This document shows, in pieces, positions 17,064-25,331 of a stretch of DNA of 64,000 nucleotides. The stretch is taken from positions 372,001-436,000 of the forward strand of contig NZ_CP025407.1 in assembly GCF_002847285.1 (NCBI RefSeq), given 5' to 3'. Origin of the DNA: Streptomyces sp. CMB-StM0423 (GTDB lineage: Bacteria > Actinomycetota > Actinomycetes > Streptomycetales > Streptomycetaceae). Position 1 is the stretch's first letter; every line of letters starts with the position of its first letter. Under the pieces are notes generated by a model, which ran no database searches, was not told the DNA's origin, and was given only the letters and a program-made list of their open reading frames with translations. The position numbers were made by a program, and so were the translations under genes.

Positions 17064-18098
17064 CTACCGGGTCCGGCGCAGCTTGGCGAGGTGCTCGCTC
17101 ACTTCGTGTTCGGTCGCGGGGCTGAGGAGATCGTGTGCGGCCATCCAGTCGTCGTTGTAGACGGTGTCCATGTACTTCTCCCCTCCGTCGTTGACCAGGG
17201 CGACCATAACCGTGCCCGGCGGGAGTGCGGGCAGCCGGGTCAGCGACTCGTGGACGACGCCGCCTGCGGATCCCCCGATGAGCAGCCCGGTGCGGGCCAC
17301 GGCGCGGCAGGTGGCGAAGGCTTCGATGTCGCCGACTTTGACGCCTTCGTCGATGAGGTCGAAGTCGACGAGGGCGCCTATCTCGGCGCCTTCGGGGGTG
17401 CCGGTGCCGGACTGGTGGTAGTCGTGGGCGGGGCCGCCGAAGGCGATCGAGCCCTTGGGTTCGACGCCGATGACGGTGAGGCCAGGGATGATCGCGGCCA
17501 GTTCGCGGCCGGTGCCGCACAGTCCGCCGCCGGTGCCGACGGCGCCGATGAGGATGTCGATCTGCCCGTCGAGGGCTTCGGCGAGTTCGTACGCGACGGG
17601 GAGGTACCCGAGTCCGTTGGCGGGGTTGTGGTGCTGTTCGGTGAAGACGGTGTTGGCCTGGCCGCGCGCCAGGTCTGCGGCGCGCTCTTCGCGGGCGGCG
17701 GTGGCGAGTTCGCCGGGGTCCCCGGTGCCGTCGTCGACGTAGACGAGTTCGGTGCCGAGGGCCTTCATGGCGCGCAGCTTGTCGGCGGCGGCGTGGTGGT
17801 CGACGACGGCGGTGAAGGTGTAGCCGCGTTCTGCGGCGATCACGGACAGGCCCAGGCCGGTGTTGCCGGAGGTGGATTCGACGATCCTGCCGCCGGCGCG
17901 CAGGTCGCCGGCGGCTTCGGCGGCGTCGATCATGGCGCGGGCCATGCGGATCTTCGCGGTGCCGGTGGGGTTGAACATCTCCAGTTTCAGCAGGAGGCGG
18001 CTGCCGGTCCCGGTGGTCGCGAGTTCCAGCAGGGGGGTGCTGCCGACCAGGTCGGAGACGCGGGAGACGATCGCGGGGCGCTGGAGGGCTCCGGACAT
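17064..18098 (-). CDS. SbnA-like PLP enzyme (2,3-diaminopropionate pathway)
   Basis: 344 aa, fold-type II PLP enzyme of the cysteine synthase family. NPTGTAKIRMARAMI carries the Schiff-base Lys (usually SxKxR); STSGNTGLGL and GTGGGLCGTG bind PLP phosphate. SbnA of Staphylococcus condenses O-phosphoserine and glutamate, and SbnB splits the product to L-2,3-diaminopropionate. The pairing with an SbnB-like gene two genes upstream makes this role more likely than cysteine synthesis. ATG start; 39 bases after the decarboxylase gene. Confidence 0.88.
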   Translation of the reverse strand: MSGALQRPAIVSRVSDLVGSTPLLELATTGTGSRLLLKLEMFNPTGTAKIRMARAMIDAAEAAGDLRAGGRIVESTSGNTGLGLSVIAAERGYTFTAVVDHHAAADKLRAMKALGTELVYVDDGTGDPGELATAAREERAADLARGQANTVFTEQHHNPANGLGYLPVAYELAEALDGQIDILIGAVGTGGGLCGTGRELAAIIPGLTVIGVEPKGSIAFGGPAHDYHQSGTGTPEGAEIGALVDFDLIDEGVKVGDIEAFATCRAVARTGLLIGGSAGGVVHESLTRLPALPPGTVMVALVNDGGEKYMDTVYNDDWMAAHDLLSPATEHEVSEHLAKLRRTR

Positions 18099-18137
18099 CC
18101 ATGGGCTCCTGGGGTGGGGGGAAGGTGCGGGTGGTGG

Positions 18138-19532
18138 TCAGGTGAAGTGGCGGTCGAGGCGCCAGCGCGGCCGGGGCTGGTCGGTGCGGTCGACGACGAC
18201 TTTGGGAGGCAGCGGCAGGTCGTGGAATCGGGACTCGTTGGAGTCCATCTGGTATCCGGCCGTGTTGGGATAGAGCAGGAGGTCACCCGGCCGCGGCGGG
18301 TGCGGGAAGGGGATCTTGCGCCAGGTGAGCATGTCCGATTCCAGACAGGTGGCGGCGCCGACGCTCGCCGGGAACACCCCGGCGGCGGGGGCCGGGTCCT
18401 GGGGGATGAGCTGCGGGTCGGGGAGGTATTCGCTGCCGAACCACTGCTCGGACAGGCTGAGGCTGGTGCCGTCGACGGTCACGATCCGGTAGCCGTCGCG
18501 TTCCTTGGCCCCCTGGACGCGGAAGACGGTGGCGCCGGCCCTGTCGAGCAGGGCCCGGCCGGGTTCGAGGATCAGGCGGATCCCGGCGTCCGCGAGCAGG
18601 TCCGCGAGCGTGCGGGCGGTGTTCTGCGGACGGGCCGCCAGCAGCGCGGCGAGGGCCTCTGCTCCTGCGGTGGGTGAGTGGTAGGGGTAGAAGTCGCCGG
18701 TACGGAACGTCTTGCCGGCGTGGTAGTGGGCGGGTCGCTGGGTGTGCAGGAAGGTGCGCCAGGCGCCTGCGTCGGCGTAGCTGACGGGCAGGCCGCCGCC
18801 CAGGGAGATCCGGTCGGCCGGCAGGCCCTGGGACCGGGCCGCGAGGCACAGGTCGATCAGGTGGGCGGCGAGGTCGGCGCGGGGCTGGAGGGCGTAGCCG
18901 GAAAGATGGAAGCTGAAGCCCTCCATCCGTACGGTGTCACCGGCTTCGAGGCACCGCTTGAGGGCGGTGGTCAGTTCGCTGTCGTTCATCCCGAACCGGG
19001 AGTGGGGCTCGGCGGGCGGAAGGACGCGTAGCAGCACGCGGGCGGGGCGTACGCGCCCGGTGAGTGCCAGGCAGACCACCTGGTCGAGTTCGTCGAGCGC
19101 GTCCACGGCAACGGTGGTGCCGTGCTGGACCGCGAGGCGGAGCAGGGCGGGGTCCTTGGCCGGGCCGGTCACCATGAGGTGTCCGCCGCGTACGCCGTGG
19201 CCGAGGGCTTCGCGCAGTTCGGCGGCGGAGGCGACGTCGATGCCCGCCCCGCCGGCGGCGGCGCGTTCGACGAAGACGGCCGCCTTGTTGGCTTTCTTCG
19301 CGTAGCAGACGAAACCCTCCACACCGGCCTCGGCCAAGGCGGTCTGCATGGCAGCGAGGTTGGCAGTGAAGGCGTCGGGCAGCAGGAAGTGGAACGGGCC
19401 GCCGAGCGCGTAGGCGAGTTCGGCCGCCAGGCCGCTGGCGACGACCTGCCGGGTGGCCGGGTCGGGGCGGGCGGGAAGCGTCGGCCAGGAGGCGGGGGTC
19501 GGTTCGCGGGGCACATCGGGTGTCACTTCCAC
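18138..19532 (-). CDS. Fold-type III PLP decarboxylase (Y4yA/SbnH-like)
   Basis: 464 aa, alanine-racemase-fold decarboxylase of the ornithine/diaminopimelate group. CYAKKANKAAVFVERAAAGG holds the PLP Lys; HLSGYALQPR, SLGGGLPVSY and ILEPGRALLD are the family's PLP and substrate blocks; ATCLESDMLTWRKIPFP carries the C-D/E substrate motif. In staphyloferrin B synthesis SbnH decarboxylates citryl-diaminopropionate; here the substrate is unknown but may be a diaminopropionate adduct. GTG start overlaps the SbnB-like stop by 10 bases (a second GTG at 19526 overlaps by 4). Confidence 0.88.
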   Translation of the reverse strand: MEVTPDVPREPTPASWPTLPARPDPATRQVVASGLAAELAYALGGPFHFLLPDAFTANLAAMQTALAEAGVEGFVCYAKKANKAAVFVERAAAGGAGIDVASAAELREALGHGVRGGHLMVTGPAKDPALLRLAVQHGTTVAVDALDELDQVVCLALTGRVRPARVLLRVLPPAEPHSRFGMNDSELTTALKRCLEAGDTVRMEGFSFHLSGYALQPRADLAAHLIDLCLAARSQGLPADRISLGGGLPVSYADAGAWRTFLHTQRPAHYHAGKTFRTGDFYPYHSPTAGAEALAALLAARPQNTARTLADLLADAGIRLILEPGRALLDRAGATVFRVQGAKERDGYRIVTVDGTSLSLSEQWFGSEYLPDPQLIPQDPAPAAGVFPASVGAATCLESDMLTWRKIPFPHPPRPGDLLLYPNTAGYQMDSNESRFHDLPLPPKVVVDRTDQPRPRWRLDRHFT

Positions 19533-20539
19533 AGCGGAATCTCCGTTCCGAGGCCCTGTTCGAGGGCGAGCCGGGCGAAGTGGTGACCGAGGGCGATATC
19601 GGTGACGACGAGGCCGCTGTTGTACGCGAAGATCCGCTCGCCCGGCCCCGCACGTCCCGCGGCGCGGCCGGCAAGGATGCCGGCCAGCTCGGCGTCGACG
19701 CGGCGGAGCGTGCCGCCGGCGTCGACCAGGTCGCCGCCGGTGTGTGCCATCTGGTCGGCGCTGGTGGCGATCACCCGGTCGGCGCGGTGCAGGGTGGAGG
19801 GTGCCAGCCCGTAGCCGACCAGGACGCAGAGGGCTCCGGGTTTCAGCCAGTCGGCTTCGACGGCCGCCGGGGTGGTGGGGCCGGCGGTGCCGATCAGGAC
19901 GTCAGCTCCTTCCGCCGCCGCCCGGACGTCCCCGGCGACCTCCACCGTACGGTCGGGGAAGTGCGCGGCGAACTGCTCGCACACGGCCGCGATCCCGTCC
20001 GGGTGGGTGCCGTACAGCACCAGCCTCTCCAGGCCGGGCAGGGCCGTCAGCAGCAGGGGCAGCGCCATGCGGGCCGTGGTTCCGGTGCCGATCAGCAGGG
20101 CGGTGCGCGCGTTCGGGGGTGCGCAGGCACGGGCGATGAGAGCGGAGACGGCCGGGGTGCGCAGGGCGCCGATACGGCCGCAGTCCATGAGTGCCAGCGG
20201 CAGGCCGGCGTCGTCGTCGTACAGGGTGAGGGTGGTGTAGTGCCGCAGGCGGGCGCGGTCGCGGTGCGGGTCGTGCCGGTAGGAGGCACGGACGGCGACG
20301 ACCTTGCGGGTTCCGTCGCGGCCGAGCATCGCGTACGAGACGGAGCTGTCGTCCGGCGCGCTGACGGACAGCTTGGCGGGGTTGGCGGACGTGCCGTCCG
20401 CGAGCGGTCTGATGGCTTGGGCGACGACGTCGAGCACGTCGGTGAGGGTGATGTCGACGGCCTCGATGTCGCTCCGGGTGAGGATGCGCAGGCTCTTGGT
20501 TTCGGTGTCCACGTCGCGGTGTTCTCCCGTCCCGCTCAC
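19523..20539 (-). CDS. SbnB-like ornithine cyclodeaminase-family dehydrogenase
   Basis: 338 aa. Rossmann motif LLIGTGTTARMALPLLLTAL, substrate-side VRASYRHDPHRDRARLRHYT and CGRIGALRTPAVSALIARAC typical of the mu-crystallin/OCD family. SbnB oxidatively cleaves N-(1-amino-1-carboxy-2-ethyl)glutamate to 2-oxoglutarate and L-2,3-diaminopropionate with NAD. GTG start at 20539 overlaps the oxygenase stop (GTGA). With the SbnA-like gene it points to diaminopropionate as building block. Confidence 0.88.
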   Translation of the reverse strand: MSGTGEHRDVDTETKSLRILTRSDIEAVDITLTDVLDVVAQAIRPLADGTSANPAKLSVSAPDDSSVSYAMLGRDGTRKVVAVRASYRHDPHRDRARLRHYTTLTLYDDDAGLPLALMDCGRIGALRTPAVSALIARACAPPNARTALLIGTGTTARMALPLLLTALPGLERLVLYGTHPDGIAAVCEQFAAHFPDRTVEVAGDVRAAAEGADVLIGTAGPTTPAAVEADWLKPGALCVLVGYGLAPSTLHRADRVIATSADQMAHTGGDLVDAGGTLRRVDAELAGILAGRAAGRAGPGERIFAYNSGLVVTDIALGHHFARLALEQGLGTEIPLWK

Positions 20540-21522
20540 GCGAACGCCGGCCGAGCGGCCTGGCCGTACCCGTGCTCGTCTGCCTCCGCGGCCGGGCGGG
20601 TGCGCCGCCCGGGGACGCGCACGGAGGCGCGCTTGAGCCAGCGGTCGGTGCCGTCGTAGCGGGCCCGGAAGGGCACCCGGCCGTGGGCGACGACGTCGTT
20701 GTCCACGACCAGGATGTCGCCCGGCTCCAGACTGACCGCGACGGAGACCCGGGCGAGTTCGTCCGCCAGCCGCCGGTACGCCTCGCGCCATGGGCCGTCG
20801 GCGTCGTCGAGCGGGGTGTAGGCGGGGTCGTACCGCATGGTCAGACCCTCGGAGGCGGCGAAGAGGGTCGGTACGGGGGCGGGTGGTCCGGCGAACTGCC
20901 GGGCCCGGCCGTAGGCGTCGTCGGGGAGGATCGGCACGGCGGGCCGGCTGAGCTGCCTGACGTCGGCCGGGGCGAGGGTGGTGCGGCGGATGCTGGCCGC
21001 GGTGGTGGCGATGCGGTCGTGGTTGCGTAGGCAGCACAGCAGAAGCAGGTGCGCGCGGCCGGGGTGGAAGGCGTCCTCGGTGTGCGGGGCGAGCAGCACG
21101 GAGCTGGAGGCACCGGTCTGCTCGCTCTCGTGGCCGGGCGCGGGAACGATGTCGTGGACGAACCGGCCGTCCTGCTGGCCTTCCCAGGCGATCGGGGTGC
21201 CCAGCAGCGAGGCGACGAGCAGCAGGACGACGTCCCACAGCGCGCCGTTGCCGCCGGTGTTCGACCAGTGGCCGGGGGTGGGTCCGGCCTCGGTCTCGTC
21301 GAGGGGGAGTCCGCGCAGGACGACCAGCCCGTCCGGGGTGTCCACGGACCGTAAGGGGTGGCGGACTTCGTCCCCGAGGCGGGCGCAGGCCCCGGGGAGG
21401 GCGGCGAGGAGTGCGGGCGAGGCGGCGGAGCCGTGAGCGGCCGTGAGCCGGGCGGCAGCGGTGGTCAGATCTGCTGCTGCGGTGGCGTCGAGGCGACGTA
21501 CCGGGGCAGGGCAGGTGGGCAC
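20536..21522 (-). CDS. Clavaminate synthase-like 2OG oxygenase (arginine beta-hydroxylase type)
   Basis: 328 aa. Fe ligands: HTEDAFHPGRAHLLLLCCLR (H-x-E) and distal H in DNDVVAHGRVPFRARYDGTD, with the 2OG Arg in WLKRASVRV. The H-x-E form and 'LLCLRN' segment are those of VioC/OrfP-like amino acid hydroxylases acting on free arginine or enduracididine; other TauD-like substrates are possible. GTG start at 21522 is chosen for GGAAGGTG 5 bases upstream. First gene of the leftward operon, 144 bp downstream of an iron box. Confidence 0.8.
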   Translation of the reverse strand: MPTCPAPVRRLDATAAADLTTAAARLTAAHGSAASPALLAALPGACARLGDEVRHPLRSVDTPDGLVVLRGLPLDETEAGPTPGHWSNTGGNGALWDVVLLLVASLLGTPIAWEGQQDGRFVHDIVPAPGHESEQTGASSSVLLAPHTEDAFHPGRAHLLLLCCLRNHDRIATTAASIRRTTLAPADVRQLSRPAVPILPDDAYGRARQFAGPPAPVPTLFAASEGLTMRYDPAYTPLDDADGPWREAYRRLADELARVSVAVSLEPGDILVVDNDVVAHGRVPFRARYDGTDRWLKRASVRVPGRRTRPAAEADEHGYGQAARPAFA

Positions 21523-21665
21523 GGTGGCACCTTCCAGAGGGGCGAATCGGGGCACGGGCGTGCGCCGTCGCCGTATCGGCTCGCAAGCGGAGGAAAGAGC
21601 GCGAAGCGGGTCGGTGACTGCCCGGCCCGGGGCGCCGCCGGGCACCTGGAACGTAACAACGCTGC

Positions 21666-21684
21666 TAAGGTGAGGCAACCCTAA
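21666..21684. promoter_or_regulatory. Iron box (DmdR/IdeR type) before the biosynthesis operon
   Basis: Read leftward: TTAGGGTTGCCTCACCTTA. It matches 15 of 19 bases of the actinobacterial iron box TTAGGTTAGGCTCACCTAA. It lies 144 bp upstream of the hydroxylase start. Confidence 0.8.
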
Positions 21685-21842
21685 CCGGCGCGATTGGCTA
21701 CCTTGCGTGATCCCGCCTTCGAGCCGCCCCGGATACCTCCGACGCCCTCCAACGACGCGGCTGAGCAGGCAAGTCGAGCCGCGGCCGGGGCACAGCAAGG
21801 AGCCGGGGAGTGGGGCAGGACACCTTGCGAAGTCTGGCCGAC

Positions 21843-21861
21843 TTCGGTTAGGTAACCCTAA
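21843..21861. promoter_or_regulatory. Iron box (DmdR/IdeR type) before the importer operon
   Basis: TTCGGTTAGGTAACCCTAA, 15 of 19 bases as in TTAGGTTAGGCTAACCTAA, 35 bp upstream of the GTG of the substrate-binding lipoprotein. Close spacing suggests repression of its promoter by the iron-loaded regulator. Confidence 0.82.
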
Positions 21862-21895
21862 GAAAACCCGGGTGGATCTGAGAAGAGGACGAGAC

Positions 21896-23452
21896 GTGGG
21901 CGTCACCAGACGGCAGTTGCTGTGGGCCGGCTCCGGTATCGGAGCGGCCGGGTTTCTCGCGGCCTGCAGCGGCGGAAGTGACGGCTCGCGGAACGCCGGG
22001 TCCTCCGGCGCGGACGGGAAGCCGCGCCCGGGCGGCACGCTGCGCGTGGGGGCGCTGGGGCATGCGAGTGCGATCACCCGTGACCCGCACGGCACCCAGA
22101 CCAACGAGAGCGACTACCTCGTCATCGCCCTCGTCTTCGACACCCTCACCGTCCCCGGCGCCAAGACCAACACCGCCCCGCGGCTGTCCGCCTCGTGGGA
22201 GTCGTCCGCGGATCTCAAGACCTGGAAGTTCACGATCGCCGAAGGTGCGGCGTTCCACGACGGCAGCCCGGTGACCGCCGAGGACGTCGTGTGGTCGCTG
22301 AAGCGGCTGCGCAACACCCCTTCCGGCGCGGCCCGCCTGCCCGGAATCCAGGCGAAGAACATCAGCGCCGAGGGCACGGACACGGTCGTGGTCGTCTCCG
22401 ACTACGCCAACGCCGACTTCCCGCTCATGACCCGCTTCGCGTCCTTCGTGATGAAGAAGGACACCAAGGACTCGGCGATCGAGAAGGCACCCGGCACCGG
22501 CCCGTTCAAGCTGGACTGGTACCGCAACGGCAACGCCCGCCTCGTCCGCAACGACGACTGGTACGGCCCGGCCGTGCACCTCGACGCCATCGAGGTCACC
22601 ATGTTCGAAACACCGCAGGCGATGGCGAACGCCCTCATCGGCGGACAGATCGACCTCGCCTCCAACGCCGGTGCGGTGGCCGCCCGTACCGCGGAAGCCC
22701 GCCAGGACATCCAGGTGCTGCGCCGCCCGGACGACATGGCGATGCCGATCGTGATGCGCACAGGCGAGGGCAGCCCCTTCGAGGACGAGCGGGTGCGTGA
22801 GGCGATGCGCCTGGTCGTGGACCGCGAGGCGATGGTCAAGCAGGTCCTGTCCGGCTACGGCACGGTCGCCAACGACATCATGGGCACCGGTGACCCCGAC
22901 TACGCCAAGGACATCCCGCAGCGCAAGCGCGACCTGGCCAGGGCCAAGCAACTGCTGAGGGACGCGGGCTTCGACTTCTCCCGGACGTACGAACTGGTCA
23001 CCACCGAAGACATCGCCGGGCTCGCCGACTCCGCGACCCTCTTCGCCAACCAGGCCGGCGAGGCCGGCATCAAGGTCGAGGTGGTCAAGCAGGAGTCCGG
23101 CGCGTTCTGGGAGAAGACCTGGAAGTCCGGCGACTTCTACACCACCTACTGGGGCACCAACGACTCCGTCGTCTTCTACGCCTCCAAGACCATGGTCAGC
23201 GAGGCGGGCCAGAACGAAGCCGGGTGGCAGGACGCCGGGTTCGACGCCGCCTACCGCGAAGCCATCAGCACCGACGAACCGAAGCAGCGCGCGGCGGCAC
23301 TGACGGAACTCCAGCAGATCGAGCACGACCGCTCGGGCTACCTGCTGTGGGGCATGGCCGACGGCATCGACCTCGCCGCCGCGAAGGTGCAGAACCTGCC
23401 CAAGCTGGCCGGCTACGGCCGGGTCCAACTCGAAGGTGTGTGGCTGAGTTGA
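21896..23452 (+). CDS. ABC substrate-binding lipoprotein (family 5, peptide/nickel type)
   Basis: 518 aa. N-terminus TRRQLLWAGSGIGAAGFLAA then Cys: a twin-arginine-like motif plus lipobox LAAC. The family 5 pattern is seen in LRVGALGHASAITRDPHGTQ, WKFTIAEGAAFHDGSPVTAE and MANALIGGQIDLASNAGAVA. Family 5 proteins bind peptides, nickel, opines and metal-chelate complexes. With an iron box at the promoter, the ligand is probably a small metallophore. GTG at 21896 preceded by AGAAGAGG. Confidence 0.9.
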   Translation: MGVTRRQLLWAGSGIGAAGFLAACSGGSDGSRNAGSSGADGKPRPGGTLRVGALGHASAITRDPHGTQTNESDYLVIALVFDTLTVPGAKTNTAPRLSASWESSADLKTWKFTIAEGAAFHDGSPVTAEDVVWSLKRLRNTPSGAARLPGIQAKNISAEGTDTVVVVSDYANADFPLMTRFASFVMKKDTKDSAIEKAPGTGPFKLDWYRNGNARLVRNDDWYGPAVHLDAIEVTMFETPQAMANALIGGQIDLASNAGAVAARTAEARQDIQVLRRPDDMAMPIVMRTGEGSPFEDERVREAMRLVVDREAMVKQVLSGYGTVANDIMGTGDPDYAKDIPQRKRDLARAKQLLRDAGFDFSRTYELVTTEDIAGLADSATLFANQAGEAGIKVEVVKQESGAFWEKTWKSGDFYTTYWGTNDSVVFYASKTMVSEAGQNEAGWQDAGFDAAYREAISTDEPKQRAAALTELQQIEHDRSGYLLWGMADGIDLAAAKVQNLPKLAGYGRVQLEGVWLS

Positions 23453-24471
23453 GCCAGCCGGTCAAGACCGGCCCGGTGGCCGCTCCCGACGCGGGGGCGG
23501 CCACCGCCCCACGTCGGGCCGGAACCACCGCCGGTGGTCTGGCCGTACACATCGCCGGAACGGTCGGGCGCCGGGTCCTGATGCTCGTCGTCCTGCTGGC
23601 GCTGGTGTTCGCGGCGGTCGAACTGCTGCCGGGTGATGCGGCCACCGCCTCGGCCGAGCGCGGGGAGAGCGCGGCCGACCTCGCCGAGCGGCGCCACCTG
23701 CTGGGCCTGGACCGGCCGTTGTGGGAACGGTTCGCCGACTGGATGACGGCGCTGCCCACCGGAGACCTCGGCACCTCCGCCCGCGGTCAGAAGGTCACCG
23801 AGCTGCTCGCCGACCCCCTGCCCAACACCCTCACCCTCGCCGTGTCCGCACTCGTGATCACCGTGGCGCTCTCTCTGCTGCTCGGCTGCTGGGCCGCCGC
23901 CCGCCCGCGCCGCCTGACCGATCGCATCATCACCCACACCTCGACCGCGGCCTTCGCGGTGCCGGAGTTCGTGATCTCCGCGGCACTGCTGCTCGTGCTG
24001 TCCCTGTGGACGGGCTGGCTGCCCGCCGTCACGGTGACGGGCGGCGACGGCCGGCCCACGACCTGGACCATGCTGATCATGCCGGTCCTCGCCCTGGTCA
24101 TCCCGCAGACCGGCTGGAACACCCGCGTCGTGCGCGGCGCCCTGGCCGACCAGGCCACCACACCACACGTGGAGGCCGCGCACCTGGACGGCCTGCCGCC
24201 ACACCGGGTCCTGCTGCGCCATCAGCTCCCCGGCGCCGTCCCGGCCATCGCCACCGGCATCGCCACCTCCACCGGTCTGCTGTTCGGCGGGGCGGTCGTC
24301 GTCGAGACCCTGTTCAACTACCCCGGTATCGGCGCCGTCCTCGCCGGCGCGGTCGCCGCCCGCGACACCCCGCTCATCGCCGGGGTCGTCATCTGCGCCG
24401 GAGCCGTCATCAGCCTCGTCCTGCTCGCCGCCGACCTCATCCGCGACGCCACCCTGGGAGCCCGCGCATGA
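23449..24471 (+). CDS. ABC importer permease 1 (DppB type)
   Basis: About 340 aa with six helices. TTG at 23449 overlaps the lipoprotein stop (TTGA). The N-terminus has a 40-residue polar extension before the first helix (RRVLMLVVLLALVFAAVELL). The EAA loop is at VEAAHLDGLPPHRVLLRHQL, followed by ETLFNYPGIGAVLAGAVAAR, characteristic of DppB/NikB permeases. Confidence 0.9.
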   Translation: MSQPVKTGPVAAPDAGAATAPRRAGTTAGGLAVHIAGTVGRRVLMLVVLLALVFAAVELLPGDAATASAERGESAADLAERRHLLGLDRPLWERFADWMTALPTGDLGTSARGQKVTELLADPLPNTLTLAVSALVITVALSLLLGCWAAARPRRLTDRIITHTSTAAFAVPEFVISAALLLVLSLWTGWLPAVTVTGGDGRPTTWTMLIMPVLALVIPQTGWNTRVVRGALADQATTPHVEAAHLDGLPPHRVLLRHQLPGAVPAIATGIATSTGLLFGGAVVVETLFNYPGIGAVLAGAVAARDTPLIAGVVICAGAVISLVLLAADLIRDATLGARA

Positions 24472-25331
24472 CCGCCACCGCGCCCGAGGCGTCCCGGCGG
24501 CCTCCCCGCCGGGTCCGCGTGCCCCGCCGGGCGAGGGCCGTCGCGCTCGTGGCCATGGCGGTCGTGCCGCTGCTGCTGGCGCTGGCCGGGCCGCTGATCG
24601 CACCCCACACCATCGACACCCCGGTCACTGCTCCCTTCGCCCCGGCCGGCGACGGCGCTTCGCTCGGCGGTGACCAGCTCGGCCGTGACGTCCTCAGCCG
24701 CGTACTGCACGGCGGCACCCTCCTCGTCGCCGGCGCCCTCACCGTCGCCGTCGTCATCACCCTGGCCGCCGCGCTGATCGGCTGCGTCGCCGTGATCCGG
24801 CCCACGCTCGGCCGCCTCGTCGAGCGCAGTGCGGACATCGCGATCCTCCTGCCGCCCCTGCTGGGCATCATGCTCATCGGCCTCGCCTGGCCCGGCGGCG
24901 GGCGCTGGGCCGTGATCGTCGCCGCCATCGTCCTGGGCACGCCATACGCGATCCGGGTGGTCGCCGCGGCAGCGTCCCCCCTCGCCACAGCCGGTTACGT
25001 CGAAGCAGCCCTGGCCCGCGGCGAGTCCACCGTCTACGTCGCCCTGCGCGAGATCCTGCCCAACCTCCGCGCCACCGTCCTCACCCTCTTCGGACTCCGG
25101 TTCGTCGAAGCCGTCTACGTCATCTCCATGGCCGGATTCCTCCAGATCGGACCCCAGCCTCCGGCCTCCGACTGGTCGCTGATGGTCCGCGAGAACGCCT
25201 CCGGCATCCTCCTGAACCCCTGGGCCGTCATCGCCCCCAGCCTGGCCATCGCCCTGCTGGCCATCACCGTCAACCTGGTCACCGTCTCCCTGACCCCCGA
25301 CACCACGGCGAAAGCGGTGACCCGCCCGTGA
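24468..25331 (+). CDS. ABC importer permease 2 (DppC type)
   Basis: 287 aa, six helices. The ATG overlaps the previous stop (ATGA). The periplasmic loop 'LGGDQLGRDVLSRVLHGGTL' and the EAA loop 'YVEAALARGESTVYVALREI' are typical of DppC/NikC. Together with permease 1 it forms the channel of the importer. Confidence 0.9.
   Translation: MTATAPEASRRPPRRVRVPRRARAVALVAMAVVPLLLALAGPLIAPHTIDTPVTAPFAPAGDGASLGGDQLGRDVLSRVLHGGTLLVAGALTVAVVITLAAALIGCVAVIRPTLGRLVERSADIAILLPPLLGIMLIGLAWPGGGRWAVIVAAIVLGTPYAIRVVAAAASPLATAGYVEAALARGESTVYVALREILPNLRATVLTLFGLRFVEAVYVISMAGFLQIGPQPPASDWSLMVRENASGILLNPWAVIAPSLAIALLAITVNLVTVSLTPDTTAKAVTRP

Larger units (their letters stand above)
21523..21895. other. Divergent intergenic control region
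   Basis: 373 bp between the hydroxylase gene and the importer gene, holding two iron boxes (21666-21684 and 21843-21861). No RNA gene or small ORF is supported here. It is the single control region for both operons. Confidence 0.7.

Noticed and set aside
15711..18677. Long rightward open frame (988 codons) across the MATE and SbnA-like genes
   Set aside because: Gly/Glu/Asp-rich shadow of GC-biased leftward genes; no domain, no start signal.
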